The position numbers and the translations under genes are program-made. The notes beneath the pieces were generated by a model. The model searched no databases. It saw nothing but the letters and a program-made list of their open reading frames with translations, and was not told the origin of the DNA. From Litorihabitans aurantiacus (GTDB lineage Bacteria > Actinomycetota > Actinomycetes > Actinomycetales > Beutenbergiaceae), in contig NZ_BSUM01000001.1 of the NCBI RefSeq assembly GCF_030161595.1, positions 3,224,001 through 3,288,000 on the forward strand: 64,000 nucleotides of DNA, in the 5' to 3' direction. Below, piece after piece: positions 42,461-51,076 of the stretch (positions are counted from its first letter, which is position 1; each line of letters begins with the position of its first letter).

Positions 42461-43492
42461 CTACCAGCACTCGTGGTCTGCGGGGTTCAGTCGATCAGTG
42501 GCGCTGTACGCAATATTGCAGTCGGGGCAAGAAGGTGACGCGTCGCTGATGCAGTCGCACGAACCGCAGGACGGGCAATGGTGCGAATTGCACACGGGGC
42601 ATTTCGACATCGTGGTCTCGGGAACGAAGGCCTCTCCGCAGGCGGGGTTTGGGCATTCAGTCGTCCGGTCAACCCAAAGTGGCTGCGCATATCGATGAGC
42701 TAGTCGGACAACGACGAACGCGTATCGCCGCTCGTGGTCTAAAGCAACATCCGCGACTAGGCCGTCTTGGATATTGCCCGACCTTGATACAAGGCCGGGG
42801 TCGAGTATTCCGCTTGCCAGGCCTGACGCTGCTTGCGATGCATGCGCAATTAGTCCTGCGAAACCCGGCTGCGCTATTTGTGTTGGTGGCGCCCACAGCC
42901 TCCCAGTAGCACGAGCGTATATCACGAGTCCGTCCAGGTCGCATACGGCAACCGCCACGTCGTCACCGATGCCTGCGCCCTCTAGGCTCCGGTAGGCCAA
43001 AGCGGACCTCGACGCAGTAGAGAGTCTCTTGTGCTCCGTGGCCAGTTGTTGCGCGGTGGTGCTGCCCGCCTTTAGATCGACTGCATTATCCGGGATCAAC
43101 AATTGCCCAGCGAATTCGTCTGCCACTCGCTCGTTGACGCGGTTCCCTTCTGCAGTTGGTAGGAGGCACCATGCATCTGCCCACGCGGGCGTCACCCGCT
43201 GGACGTAGTGTCCCAATTCGTGGAGAAGTGTGAATCGGTCTCGGGCCTCGGTCCACGAAGGGTGGAGAACGATAACTTCCGTCCTGTGATCGAAGTATCC
43301 GGCGACCGGACAATCTTGCTCAGGCAAGGGACGAACTTCGACCCGAGGGATCCCGACTCGGGCAAGTTCCGTCCCTGGGTCGAGTCTGAGCTCTTCGATA
43401 TCGTAACCCTTGTCGCGCTTAATGGCGTCAATCAGGAGTCGGGCGATGGCTTTGTAGGAACGGGCCTCGAGTAGTGATTCGTAGTCAGCCAA
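42461..43492 (-). CDS. ImmA/IrrE family metallopeptidase with C-terminal zinc ribbons
   Basis: This 343-residue protein has the ImmA/IrrE motif RFTLLHELGHYVQR near residue 92 (HExxH) and ERVADEFAGQLLIPD, which carries the third ligand. The C-terminal 70 residues are cysteine-rich (CPNPACG, CPVCNSHHCPSCGSCDC, CPDC), giving two or three zinc ribbons. The start TTG 43492 overlaps the upstream gene by 61 bp, which is long. ImmA-type peptidases usually cut a partner repressor, here perhaps the HTH protein encoded just before. Composition is AT-richer than the flanks. Confidence 0.83.
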   Translation of the reverse strand: MADYESLLEARSYKAIARLLIDAIKRDKGYDIEELRLDPGTELARVGIPRVEVRPLPEQDCPVAGYFDHRTEVIVLHPSWTEARDRFTLLHELGHYVQRVTPAWADAWCLLPTAEGNRVNERVADEFAGQLLIPDNAVDLKAGSTTAQQLATEHKRLSTASRSALAYRSLEGAGIGDDVAVAVCDLDGLVIYARATGRLWAPPTQIAQPGFAGLIAHASQAASGLASGILDPGLVSRSGNIQDGLVADVALDHERRYAFVVVRLAHRYAQPLWVDRTTECPNPACGEAFVPETTMSKCPVCNSHHCPSCGSCDCISDASPSCPDCNIAYSATDRLNPADHECW

Positions 43493-44373
43493 TGGTTAGT
43501 ACCCCCGGCGATCAATCGTGCGAAGACGCCATTCAATCGAGAATCGATTGTCCCGTTCGAGCGTGCGGCCAGTTCGAACTCAGACGCGACGATGTCCCGT
43601 GCCCGAGATTCATCGACCCTCAGTTGCAGGCTCACCTGTCGTAACTGATTCTTGTACTGCGGTTTGAGTAATCGAAGCGATACTTCGAATGAGTCCGTAG
43701 TTATCAGCTGCCGCGTGTCGAGTCCGGTCACCTGAGCCAGGGATTCGGCTTGATCGGACGTGACAGGTGACTCGCCTCGAAACGCCTGGACCGCGGCTGC
43801 TGTTTGCATGCCGAGAACGTGAGCGAGGGTCGAGGGTTTGATTCCGGCTGCGCGCAGTGTATCCGGATTCAAGCGCGCCTCTGTACCGAAAGTCGGCCAC
43901 TGAATATCGCCGAGGGTCGCCCAGATGTCGACAAGCAGCCGGGAATATTCCTTGGCTGCCGGCCGGCCTTCCGCGGTCGGCTCAGGTGTGAAAGGTATGG
44001 GTGGTGGTGTCCCGTCATCGAAGGCGGTCGCAGTGGCGTCGACGAGCGATTTGTTGAGCAGTGGGCCGAGTGGTCTATCGAACAAAGCGGTGCTGATTCC
44101 CGTCTCGCGGGACGGCCAGGCATAAAGTGGAATGCCCAGGGGCGTTTGGCGAATTTCGATAGCGGGCGGCGCCACCGGGTCGGATGGTAGGGAGATGGGC
44201 CAGACCAGGGTGTACTCGTCAAAGTGTGCCGTTACGAGGCCGAGGCCGCGTGCGAGGTTGTCCCACGAGAGTAGCCAGAGGTCGCCGGTAATCACCTGCT
44301 CGTTCTCAAGGTGTGGTTTCCAGCGGTCGGGGCTAACGCCAGCAGGGGGTGTCTCGAGGGATAGGCGCGTCAT
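43432..44373 (-). CDS. Helix-turn-helix protein of unknown function, operon with ImmA peptidase
   Basis: This 313-residue protein has a domain of about 160 residues with no motif I recognise (LVWPISLPSDP, IPLYAWPSRETGISTALFDRPLG), then an XRE-like helix-turn-helix near residues 178-225 (GIKPSTLAHVLGMQTAAAVQAFRGE, TSDQAESLAQVTGLDTRQL), and a C-terminal helical part. It is between a small PemK-like gene and the ImmA peptidase. It may be an antitoxin or repressor cleaved by the peptidase. Lower GC suggests transfer. Confidence 0.7.
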   Translation of the reverse strand: MTRLSLETPPAGVSPDRWKPHLENEQVITGDLWLLSWDNLARGLGLVTAHFDEYTLVWPISLPSDPVAPPAIEIRQTPLGIPLYAWPSRETGISTALFDRPLGPLLNKSLVDATATAFDDGTPPPIPFTPEPTAEGRPAAKEYSRLLVDIWATLGDIQWPTFGTEARLNPDTLRAAGIKPSTLAHVLGMQTAAAVQAFRGESPVTSDQAESLAQVTGLDTRQLITTDSFEVSLRLLKPQYKNQLRQVSLQLRVDESRARDIVASEFELAARSNGTIDSRLNGVFARLIAGGTNHWLTTNHYSRPVPTKPSPDS

Positions 44374-44378
44374 GATTT

Positions 44379-44744
44379 CTAGCCTGCAGCAGTTCCGTTA
44401 CGTCCGCGGTAGTATTTCAAAGCCTCAGTCTTAGCGGGTTCCGAAAGAGTGCCCAGAAAAGAGCAGAGGGCTGGGTCGCCGGTCAGGTCCTTTCGGACGG
44501 CTCGCAGAAAGCGGAGGGTCCAGTGGCCGTCTCGAGTGAAGGGCATGTCGGGCGTTGCAGGACTGGGAAGGTCGCCGGGCATCGACGTCGTGGTGATGCG
44601 CGGTAGGCCCTTCCAGGCAACGGGGTCGTGAGGTGACATCGAAACGCACACGACCGGGCGTGATGTCTTCGTGTCATCTCCATCGAGGGTGGCGTCGCGA
44701 TGAACTCGGTACACGTCGCCGTTTTCAGCAACATTGTTAGGCAC
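44379..44744 (-). CDS. Small PemK/MazF-like protein (putative)
   Basis: This 121-residue protein begins MPNNVAENGDVYRVHRDATLDG and has SRPVVCVSMSPHD, resembling the GDVY-x-V ... RPVVVVS opening of PemK/MazF endoribonuclease toxins, followed by ITTTSMPGDLP. The remaining part is less typical. GTG 44744 is preferred to TTG 44753. It stands 5 bp before the HTH gene, so the three genes are probably one toxin-antitoxin-like operon. The toxin call is tentative. Confidence 0.6.
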   Translation of the reverse strand: MPNNVAENGDVYRVHRDATLDGDDTKTSRPVVCVSMSPHDPVAWKGLPRITTTSMPGDLPSPATPDMPFTRDGHWTLRFLRAVRKDLTGDPALCSFLGTLSEPAKTEALKYYRGRNGTAAG

Positions 44745-44869
44745 GGCCCTCAACGTAGCTCATCCAGCCGGCTGGTGTCTGGTCATCTGGCCATGTGGTT
44801 GCGACGAACCGCACACGCGCCAGGGTTCATGTAGTCAGCGGAACACATCCGAAGTGGCTGAGGCGGTCG

Positions 44870-45359
44870 TCAGTGCAGCTCGGAGAGGACGACGCCCGCC
44901 GTACGGACGGCGTCGGACTCCGCGAAGACGTGACGGCCATCGAAGCCCTCGGGCATGCGTAGGTTCGACATGCCGGAGTGGATGAGGTGGATGTCGCGGG
45001 GGTGGGCGAGCGGGCCGAGGTCGACCTGCTCGCCGGTGTCGAGCCGCACGTCGACGAGGCCGCTGCGCATGTGCTCGTAGGCGCAGGTGACGATGCGGGC
45101 GTCGCGATTGTCGGTCTGGTCGTCCCTGCTGAGGGCGACGCGCGCGGCGTGGTGAGAGGTGAGGACGTAGTACATCTCCCAGTTGGTGTCCGCGACGCGC
45201 ACGACGGCAAGGACGAGCTCGCCGTCAAGCAGGTGCCCGGCGAGGGCGCATTCGAGGACGGGGACGGTCTCTGGCTGGACGCCGACCCCGAGGGCGAGGG
45301 GCAGGGGGTCGCCGGTGACGCGGCCGTCGGGGGGTGTGGTCGCGGAGGATCGGGCGCAC
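44870..45359 (-). CDS. Hypothetical protein, probable N-terminal frameshift
   Basis: The conserved-looking part is PLALGVGVQPETVPVLECALAGHLLDGELV, followed by WEMYYVLTSHHAARVALSRDDQ. A continuous frame starts at GTG 45433, but a better start is GTG 45359: it lies six bases after a TACGGT -10 element and reads MRPILRDHTP. The two frames join if the six-G run (plus strand 45329-45334) had five bases, giving 162 residues. No family is recognised. Confidence 0.6.
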
Positions 45360-45442
45360 GTGTCGACCGTAGGGGAGAGGGGCGACAGCTGCTCGGGGTC
45401 CGCCCGAATGCGGGAGTTTGAGGGGCGTGCCACGATCGGGCC

Positions 45443-46098
45443 ATGTCGCCGTGGACCCGTCCATCAATTCTCAGCCCCAGCCGCCAGAGCGACGCGCGTC
45501 GGCACCTCTTGCGATACTTCGCCGGAAGCGACTACTCCGGGTCCTACTTCGAGGAGGTCGGTGGAGACAGGGTCGATCCAAACCGGGTTACCTCGGAGGA
45601 TCTGGTGGCGCTGGCGATGCTCTCGGTTCCGGTCCAGGGAGCGGCGGCGCGCGAGCTCCTCGGGGGAGGGCCGGCGCTGCGATCGCGGGCCTCCTGAAAC
45701 AGATCCCAAGCCGTGCGAGTCTTGAGTTTCCGGACGGCCGGAAGATCCTGCAGTCCGAATTGCTCCTACAGACCTGGGTCGAGGTGAGGAAAGTCCGCAC
45801 CTTCGGTCCGGTGCGCACCAGCAAGCTCCTGGCTCGCAAGCGCCCCCACCTCGTTCCCATCTATGACGAGCACATCAGGACGCAGTTCGGAGCGCCTCAC
45901 AGCGGTGACCAGTGGAGCGCCTGGGCGGGTATGTTCGCGGACCCCACGCTCGTTCAGCACCTCGCTGCGCTGCGCAGGAGTGCTGGCGTGGATGGCAGCG
46001 TCTCACTGCTGCGGGTCCTCGACGTCGTCGTATGGATGGAGGGGAAGCACGGTTCCAGCGTCCCGGAGTCGGCGAGGACAGCCCACGCGGAGCTTTAG
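45443..46098 (+). pseudogene. DUF6308 family protein, frameshifted
   Basis: The N-terminal part (LLRYFAGSDYSGSYFEEVGGD, SEDLVALAMLSVPVQGAAARELL) and the C-terminal part (VRTSKLLARKRPHLVPIYDEHIR, GVDGSVSLLRVLDVVVWM) are in different frames. One G added to GGGGG at 45662-45666 gives ELLGGRAGAAIAGLLKQIP and a 218-residue protein of normal shape. The function of the family is unknown. Confidence 0.8.
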
Positions 46099-46126
46099 GG
46101 GGTTGCCGAGGCCCGTGACAGGGGCC

Positions 46127-46146
46127 CATAACTTCTCAAAGTTATG
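46127..46146. terminator. Perfect 8-bp hairpin past the DUF6308 gene
   Basis: CATAACTT-CTCA-AAGTTATG forms a perfect 8-bp stem with a 4-base loop, 28 bp after the DUF6308 stop. It is AT-rich, unlike other hairpins here, and may be a remnant of a mobile element end instead of a terminator. The remainder of the gap to 46384 has only a 35-codon minus-strand frame (46142-46249) with no known match. Confidence 0.4.
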
Positions 46147-46384
46147 AGTCGGGGGCATGACTGGCGTAGGCGGTCGAGCCGCCGCTGATGCGCAGTTTTC
46201 CGCGCGTGGCAGCGGTTCGGTGGTCCATCGCGACCGTCACGCTGGACATGCTCTGCCGCCCATAAAGAGCTCATAACCGGACCACTCCAATGGATCGGTC
46301 CACGCTGAGACGTCGTCGGCGGCGCACTGTCAGGCCGCGACCTTCGAGCGTGACAGCCGGCCGCCCGACGCCGGCCCCGCCCGC

Positions 46385-47032
46385 TCAGTCCCGCCCGCCA
46401 GCCCCCTCCGCGAACTCGAACGCGACCGCAGCATCCGGGTCGATCCCGCTCACGATCCCGCGGTAGAACGCCATCGCCTGCTCGCGCAGCAGCTCGTCGT
46501 TGCTGTCGAGGTACTCCTGCTCGACCCCGCCGTCGAGGATGGTGCCGACCATCTCGACCTCGTCGATCTCGGGGGTGACGAAGCTGAGCACCCCGTTGTT
46601 CTCGACGACGAGCTCGAAGCTCTCGTCGTCGTGCCCGATGAGGACGAACTCGGGGATGGTGATGAGGTACTCGCCCTCGCCGGTCTCCTCGATCGCGACG
46701 TCCTCGCCCTCGATGCCCGCGAGCGCGCTGAACTCGTAGCGCATGAACGAGGAGCGCGCGCTGCCCGGGATCGTGATCCCGAGGACCTCACCGGTCGAGC
46801 TCTCCTCCAGCAGGCCCTGGATCCCGAGCGTCAGCAGCACGACCTGCTCCTCCGTCTCGACGGCGTCGAGCACGGAGACGTCGCGCGTCACCCGGTCGGT
46901 CGTCACCGTCGGCGCCGAGAGGTCGAAGCGGCCCGTGAGCGTGAGGACGAGCAGGATCGTCAGCACGGCCGCGGCGAGCCACCCCAGCCATCCGAGCCAC
47001 GGTCGTGAGCCGGCCTGGGATCGAGTCGTCAT
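46385..47032 (-). CDS. DUF4230 family membrane-anchored protein
   Basis: This 215-residue protein has one N-terminal membrane segment (WLGWLAAAVLTILLVLTLTG, residues about 15-35) and an extracytoplasmic domain with the DUF4230 pattern VETEEQVVLLTLGIQGL, SARSSFMRYEFSALAGI and LITIPEFVLIGHDD. A central acidic stretch follows, then NDELLREQAMAFYRGIVSGID. ATG 47032 follows GGAGAC. The function is unknown. Confidence 0.82.
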   Translation of the reverse strand: MTTRSQAGSRPWLGWLGWLAAAVLTILLVLTLTGRFDLSAPTVTTDRVTRDVSVLDAVETEEQVVLLTLGIQGLLEESSTGEVLGITIPGSARSSFMRYEFSALAGIEGEDVAIEETGEGEYLITIPEFVLIGHDDESFELVVENNGVLSFVTPEIDEVEMVGTILDGGVEQEYLDSNDELLREQAMAFYRGIVSGIDPDAAVAFEFAEGAGGRD

Positions 47033-47120
47033 GTCGTCTCCGTCGTCAGGTGCGTGCCGATCCCCCTCGAACGTAACGGCTCGGAGGCGCGGCGCCACGA
47101 ACGGCTTTCGTGCCCCGCGC

Positions 47121-48128
47121 TCAGCCACCCATCTCCCACCGCACGATCCCCGCCAGCCTCGCCGCGTCCACCCCGAGCACCATCCCCTCCGGCAGCGACC
47201 GCTCGAACATCGCGACCACCGACCGCGCCGACGCCTCCGCGGACGCCGGGTGCGCGCTCGACCACGCGCGCCAGGTGACGACCGGCTCGGGCGACGGCGG
47301 GGCCCAGCCTCCGCCGTCGAGCACCGCCTGCGTCACCCGTCCCTGCGGCCCGAACCGCTCCGCCCACGGCACGACGGCGCGATCGCCGTCGACCATCCGC
47401 CCCATCGCGACCATCAGCTCCCGGGAGGCGTGGCGCTGGGCGAGCAGTCGCTGCGCACCCTGCACCGGCCGCGGAACCCACCTCGGCAGCGCGTCGACGG
47501 CGGCGCGGCACCGCAGGCACTCCCGCGTCCACCGGATCGCCACCCCGGGCCGCGGCCGCAGCTGCGCGTGGGCCACGCGCCAGCAGATGTCGCACACGCG
47601 CGCTGACACGAGCCGGCAGCCACCCGGGACCTCGCGGGGGTAGCCGACGGCGAGTCCGTGCACGCGGCAACCGCTGCTGCCGGTGTCCAGGCCGATCACA
47701 CGCTCGCACGGCCGTGGCTCGGGGTCGCGGCGCCGCACGAGCCCGACGTCGATCCCCGGCCGACGCGGCACGCGCACGAAACCGGTACCCGGCACCCAGT
47801 CGAGCACGACGTCGCGGCTCACCATCGAGGTCAGCCACGCGCTGGTCTCCGGCGTCGCGTCTGTGGTGAACGGATCCTCGAAGAGCCGGCGGGCGTGATG
47901 GAGCAGCATCCACTCGGGCGACTCCATCATCGCCATCTCGAACGGCCACGGCAGCTCCTCCCAGTCGTGCCCGAACGGCGCGGCGAGGACGGAGGTGGGG
48001 ACGAACGCCTCGAGGCAGGCGTTGTCGGGGTGGTCGGCGTGGTGCATGGGGGCGCGGACGAGGTCAGGCACGGTGGGGTCCTCACGGACGGGCGCCGGCG
48101 CGGGCGACGGCGGAGCACGACTTCCCAT
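47121..48128 (-). CDS. Hypothetical protein with a possible zinc site
   Basis: About 335 residues; I recognise no family. There is a conserved-looking N-terminal block (CLEAFVPTSVLAAPFGHDWEELPWPFEM), then a cysteine-containing part (RVCDICWRVAHAQL and ECLRCRAAVDALP) that could bind zinc, and RHASRELMVAMGRMVDGDRAVVPWAERFG. The C-terminus has VAMFERSLPEGMVLGVDAARLAGIVRW. The start is unsure: ATG 48128 is used, GTG 48164 is possible. It stands alone. Confidence 0.65.
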   Translation of the reverse strand: MGSRAPPSPAPAPVREDPTVPDLVRAPMHHADHPDNACLEAFVPTSVLAAPFGHDWEELPWPFEMAMMESPEWMLLHHARRLFEDPFTTDATPETSAWLTSMVSRDVVLDWVPGTGFVRVPRRPGIDVGLVRRRDPEPRPCERVIGLDTGSSGCRVHGLAVGYPREVPGGCRLVSARVCDICWRVAHAQLRPRPGVAIRWTRECLRCRAAVDALPRWVPRPVQGAQRLLAQRHASRELMVAMGRMVDGDRAVVPWAERFGPQGRVTQAVLDGGGWAPPSPEPVVTWRAWSSAHPASAEASARSVVAMFERSLPEGMVLGVDAARLAGIVRWEMGG

Positions 48129-48292
48129 CGCGGGTGCGGCGGGCGGGTCTTGCTCCGGGAGCACCGTGCCGTGCGGCGCGGTTGCTGGCCAGCGAGCCGG
48201 AGGGCTTGGCGCTGGTCCTCGTGACCGGGCACCACTGTGCCACGGGGTGCCGACATCGGCGCGGTGTGCCGCGCTTCTTGCGAGCCCCGGTC

Positions 48293-49228
48293 TCAGGGGC
48301 CCTTGTTGGTGGTGAGGTTGGTGGGTCGGTCGGTGACGGGGACGTCGATGGCGCTCTCGAGGTCGTAGTCGAAGGTGCCGTTCTGGGTGGGGCCCTGCCA
48401 GGTGATGGTCCAGTTGCTGGTGGCGGTCAGGGTGTAGGTGCCAGGGGTGGTCCAGTGGTGGCCGCAGTCGGGCTCGTCCTGGAGGCTCATGGTGGCTGGT
48501 GGGGTGGCGATCTGGTCGCGGGTGCAGGTGAGGGTGGTGCCGTCGCCGGTGTCGTAGATGACGTCGTCCAGGGTGGCATCGAGGGTGATGGTGATGCCCT
48601 GCTCGTCGACCGCGGCGGACAGTGGCCCGATCGCGGCAGGCCCTCCCTCGGCCCAGAAGTAGGCGGGGGCGCCGATGAGGACGTTGGGGTCGGCCAGGTT
48701 GGGGCGCGGGGCCATCCCGAGGGTGATGGGGTCGAGGTCGAGCTGTGTCAGTGCCTGCCGGGCGACGGCCTCTTCGTCTACCGTGCGAGCGGCCTCAGCC
48801 CAGTACATCTCGGCCGTCGGGCACTCCGCGATCGTGTCACCCAGGGAAACGAGGCAGACGTACGGAGTGCACTGGACGATGATTCCGTCGGTTCTACCCG
48901 CCCAGGCGGGGTCGTCCGGTGCTGGCTGCGGCGATGCTGGCTTCGCATAGCAGCGCCCCGTCCAGGACCCCGCGTACGTCTCGCACGGAATTGTCCGACC
49001 CCCTGTTTCGCACACTCGCGGGACGGTAGGTGCGGGCTCGCCGTCCGGCGGTGGCGGGCCGCCCGGCTTTCCGTCGTCGTAGCAACCCGTCGAGACTTCA
49101 CCCGTGACCGGGTCCTTCCGCTCCCAGCAGATCTCGGCGGCAGCCGCGTCAGGCGTCGGCGCCACGACCATTGCCCCGATGAAGAGGAGCACGACAGCAG
49201 CGAGGGCCTGAGCGCGACTTCTCAGCAT
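48293..49228 (-). CDS. Secreted protein of unknown function
   Basis: This 311-residue protein has a signal peptide (ALAAVVLLFIGAMVVAPTPDAAAA), six or more cysteines that may form disulfides, and a C-terminal PKD-like beta region (DCGHHWTTPGTYTLTATSNWTITWQG). It starts 7 bp inside the end of the upstream lipoprotein gene, so the two are co-translated. It is probably exported and cell-wall associated. No enzymatic motif seen. Confidence 0.8.
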   Translation of the reverse strand: MLRSRAQALAAVVLLFIGAMVVAPTPDAAAAEICWERKDPVTGEVSTGCYDDGKPGGPPPPDGEPAPTVPRVCETGGRTIPCETYAGSWTGRCYAKPASPQPAPDDPAWAGRTDGIIVQCTPYVCLVSLGDTIAECPTAEMYWAEAARTVDEEAVARQALTQLDLDPITLGMAPRPNLADPNVLIGAPAYFWAEGGPAAIGPLSAAVDEQGITITLDATLDDVIYDTGDGTTLTCTRDQIATPPATMSLQDEPDCGHHWTTPGTYTLTATSNWTITWQGPTQNGTFDYDLESAIDVPVTDRPTNLTTNKGP

Positions 49229-49836
49229 GTCTGGTCGGGTTGGGGTTCGATCTCCTCGATGGTCCAGAACACGTCGGACTGCTTCTGCAGCCTGACCTGG
49301 GTGGGGAAGCGGGTGCTCGGGCGCTCGCTCTGCTCACCATTCGCCTCGAACGACGTCACGGCTGAGGAGTCCACGCAGACGACCGCATCCGCCATCGGAA
49401 AGTCTTCCGGGTTCGCGGGCAGGGTGACCTGGAAGGAGGAGAGGGCCACGTCGCCCTCGGTCCGTTCTCCCGTGGCGGCCATCTGCTCGTAGTAGGACGT
49501 GAGCGGCGCCTGCAGGTCCGGCCCCCAGAAGTGGGCGAGCTCCTCCTGCCACGTCGCGTAGCTCGCGGCACCGACACGGCCGAGGGCGGCGTAGTACTCG
49601 ACGACGGTCAGCTTCGCCGCCTCGATGTTCTGCTCCTCGGGCGTGAGCGTCGGAGTCTCTGTCTCGCTCGCCGTCGGGCTCGGTGTCTCGGTCGCCGTCT
49701 CCGTGGGCTCCGCCGACGTCGAGCTCTCGGTCGGCTCCGGTTCCTCGTCCGGCGAGCAGGCGGTGACCCCACCCACGACGATCCCGAACGCAGCGAACCC
49801 CGCTGCCACGCGCGCGTAGCGCCCACCTCTGGTCAT
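49222..49836 (-). CDS. Putative lipoprotein
   Basis: This 204-residue protein has a signal peptide with the lipobox VTAC near residue 27, a Thr/Ser/Glu/Pro-rich linker (ETATETPSPTASETETPTL), and a compact domain (AAKLTVVEYYAALGRVGAASYATW) that resembles NTF2-like export-associated domains. ATG 49836 is preceded by a G-rich sequence. It overlaps the secreted-protein gene and they form an operon. Confidence 0.8.
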   Translation of the reverse strand: MTRGGRYARVAAGFAAFGIVVGGVTACSPDEEPEPTESSTSAEPTETATETPSPTASETETPTLTPEEQNIEAAKLTVVEYYAALGRVGAASYATWQEELAHFWGPDLQAPLTSYYEQMAATGERTEGDVALSSFQVTLPANPEDFPMADAVVCVDSSAVTSFEANGEQSERPSTRFPTQVRLQKQSDVFWTIEEIEPQPDQTC

Positions 49837-50003
49837 GGTTCCGCCCCCTGACGCCTCCAGATTGCTGCCGAGAGTAGGGCACCCCGACCCCGCCCGACCA
49901 GACCCGGTGCCCGATCTGTGGACAGCGACCACACCGCCGATGAGGTCCGCGGCCCCCCCGCGCGACGACCGCAACTGACCCTGCGCCGTCGTTCCCGCGC
50001 ATC

Positions 50004-50087
50004 GACGAGGACGCAGGACCCGGATAGCCGAACGACTGTTGCGCCCGACACGGATACGAACTCGCATCCGTGCCGAGCGCAACAGTC
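50004..50087 (+). repeat. 84-bp composite palindromic element, copy 6
   Basis: Half 50004-50026, spacer GCCGAAC, palindrome arms 50034-50056 and 50065-50087, loop 50057-50064. The core TTGCGCCCGACA pairs with TGCCGAGCGCAA apart from two positions and resembles the extra halves of copies 3 and 4. It is in the gap between the lipoprotein promoter and the aldolase end. Confidence 0.88.
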
Positions 50088-50115
50088 GCGAAGGACCAGC
50101 CCCCGGAACAGCCCC

Positions 50116-51039
50116 CTACTGCTGCACGGTCGCCTTCCCCTCGACCCACCGCCGAGCCCCCACACCTGCCGGCCGGTACACGTAGTCGTCCGCCCCGCCC
50201 ACCGCCCCGAGCACCTCGGCCTTGTGGCGCACCACGTCCCGCACCACAGCCAGCGCCGGCGGGCAGATGTCCAGCGGTTCGCGCTGGGCCGGGTCGGCCA
50301 GGACCTCGCGCAGCTTGGCGTAGTACGCCGTCTTCATGTCGGCCGAGATGTTCACCTTGGCCACGCCGCGCTTCACGGCCTCCGACACCTCGGAGTCCAC
50401 CGCGCCGGATCCGCCGTGCAGCACCAGCGGGATCCGCACGGCGTCGGTGATCCGCTCGATCAGGTCGAGCTTGAGCTCGGGCACGAAGCCGGGCGGGTAC
50501 ACCCCGTGCGCCGTTCCCACGGCGACGGCGAGCATGTCCACGCCCGTGTCGTCCACGAACTCCTTGGCCTGGGCCGGGTCGGCGAACACGAAGTCCTGCA
50601 TCTCGGCCAGGGAGCGGGGGTCACGCGGGCCGATCGTGCCGATCTCACCCTCGACCGAGACCCCCACGAGGTGCGCCATCTGCACCACCTTGTGCGTGAG
50701 CGCGACGTTCTGCTCGAACGGCAGCAGCGACCCGTCGATCATCACCGAGGTGAAGTCGTGCCGCAGCGCGGCGGCGGCCTGCTCCACCGTGGCGCCGTGG
50801 TCGAGCTTGACCGCCACGGGCACCGAGGCCGAGCGGGCCATCGCGAAGACCGAGGCGAGGAAGTGGTCGCCCACGAACTCCCAGTCGTCGGGGTGGATCA
50901 GCAGGATGACCGGCGAACCGACCTCCTCGCTGGCCGCGAGCACGGCGGTCAGCATCCCGAAGTCGCTGATGTTGTAGGCGGGTACGGCGAACCCGCGCTC
51001 GTAGGCCGTGCCGACGATGTCGCTTCCGGTGAACAGCAT
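50116..51039 (-). CDS. Class II fructose-bisphosphate aldolase family protein
   Basis: This 307-residue enzyme is a zinc-dependent (class II) aldolase. Metal and substrate sites are visible: VAVKLDHGATVEQ near residue 80, EGEIGTIG near 130, AVGTAHGVYP, and VLHGGSG and KVNISADMKTAY in the C-terminal half. It ends a sugar ABC transporter operon and would cleave a ketose phosphate made from the imported sugar. Which one (fructose, tagatose or other) is undecided. Confidence 0.9.
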   Translation of the reverse strand: MLFTGSDIVGTAYERGFAVPAYNISDFGMLTAVLAASEEVGSPVILLIHPDDWEFVGDHFLASVFAMARSASVPVAVKLDHGATVEQAAAALRHDFTSVMIDGSLLPFEQNVALTHKVVQMAHLVGVSVEGEIGTIGPRDPRSLAEMQDFVFADPAQAKEFVDDTGVDMLAVAVGTAHGVYPPGFVPELKLDLIERITDAVRIPLVLHGGSGAVDSEVSEAVKRGVAKVNISADMKTAYYAKLREVLADPAQREPLDICPPALAVVRDVVRHKAEVLGAVGGADDYVYRPAGVGARRWVEGKATVQQ

Positions 51040-51076
51040 GGGGTGGTCTCTTCTCTCGAGTGCGGCGGGAGCCGGG

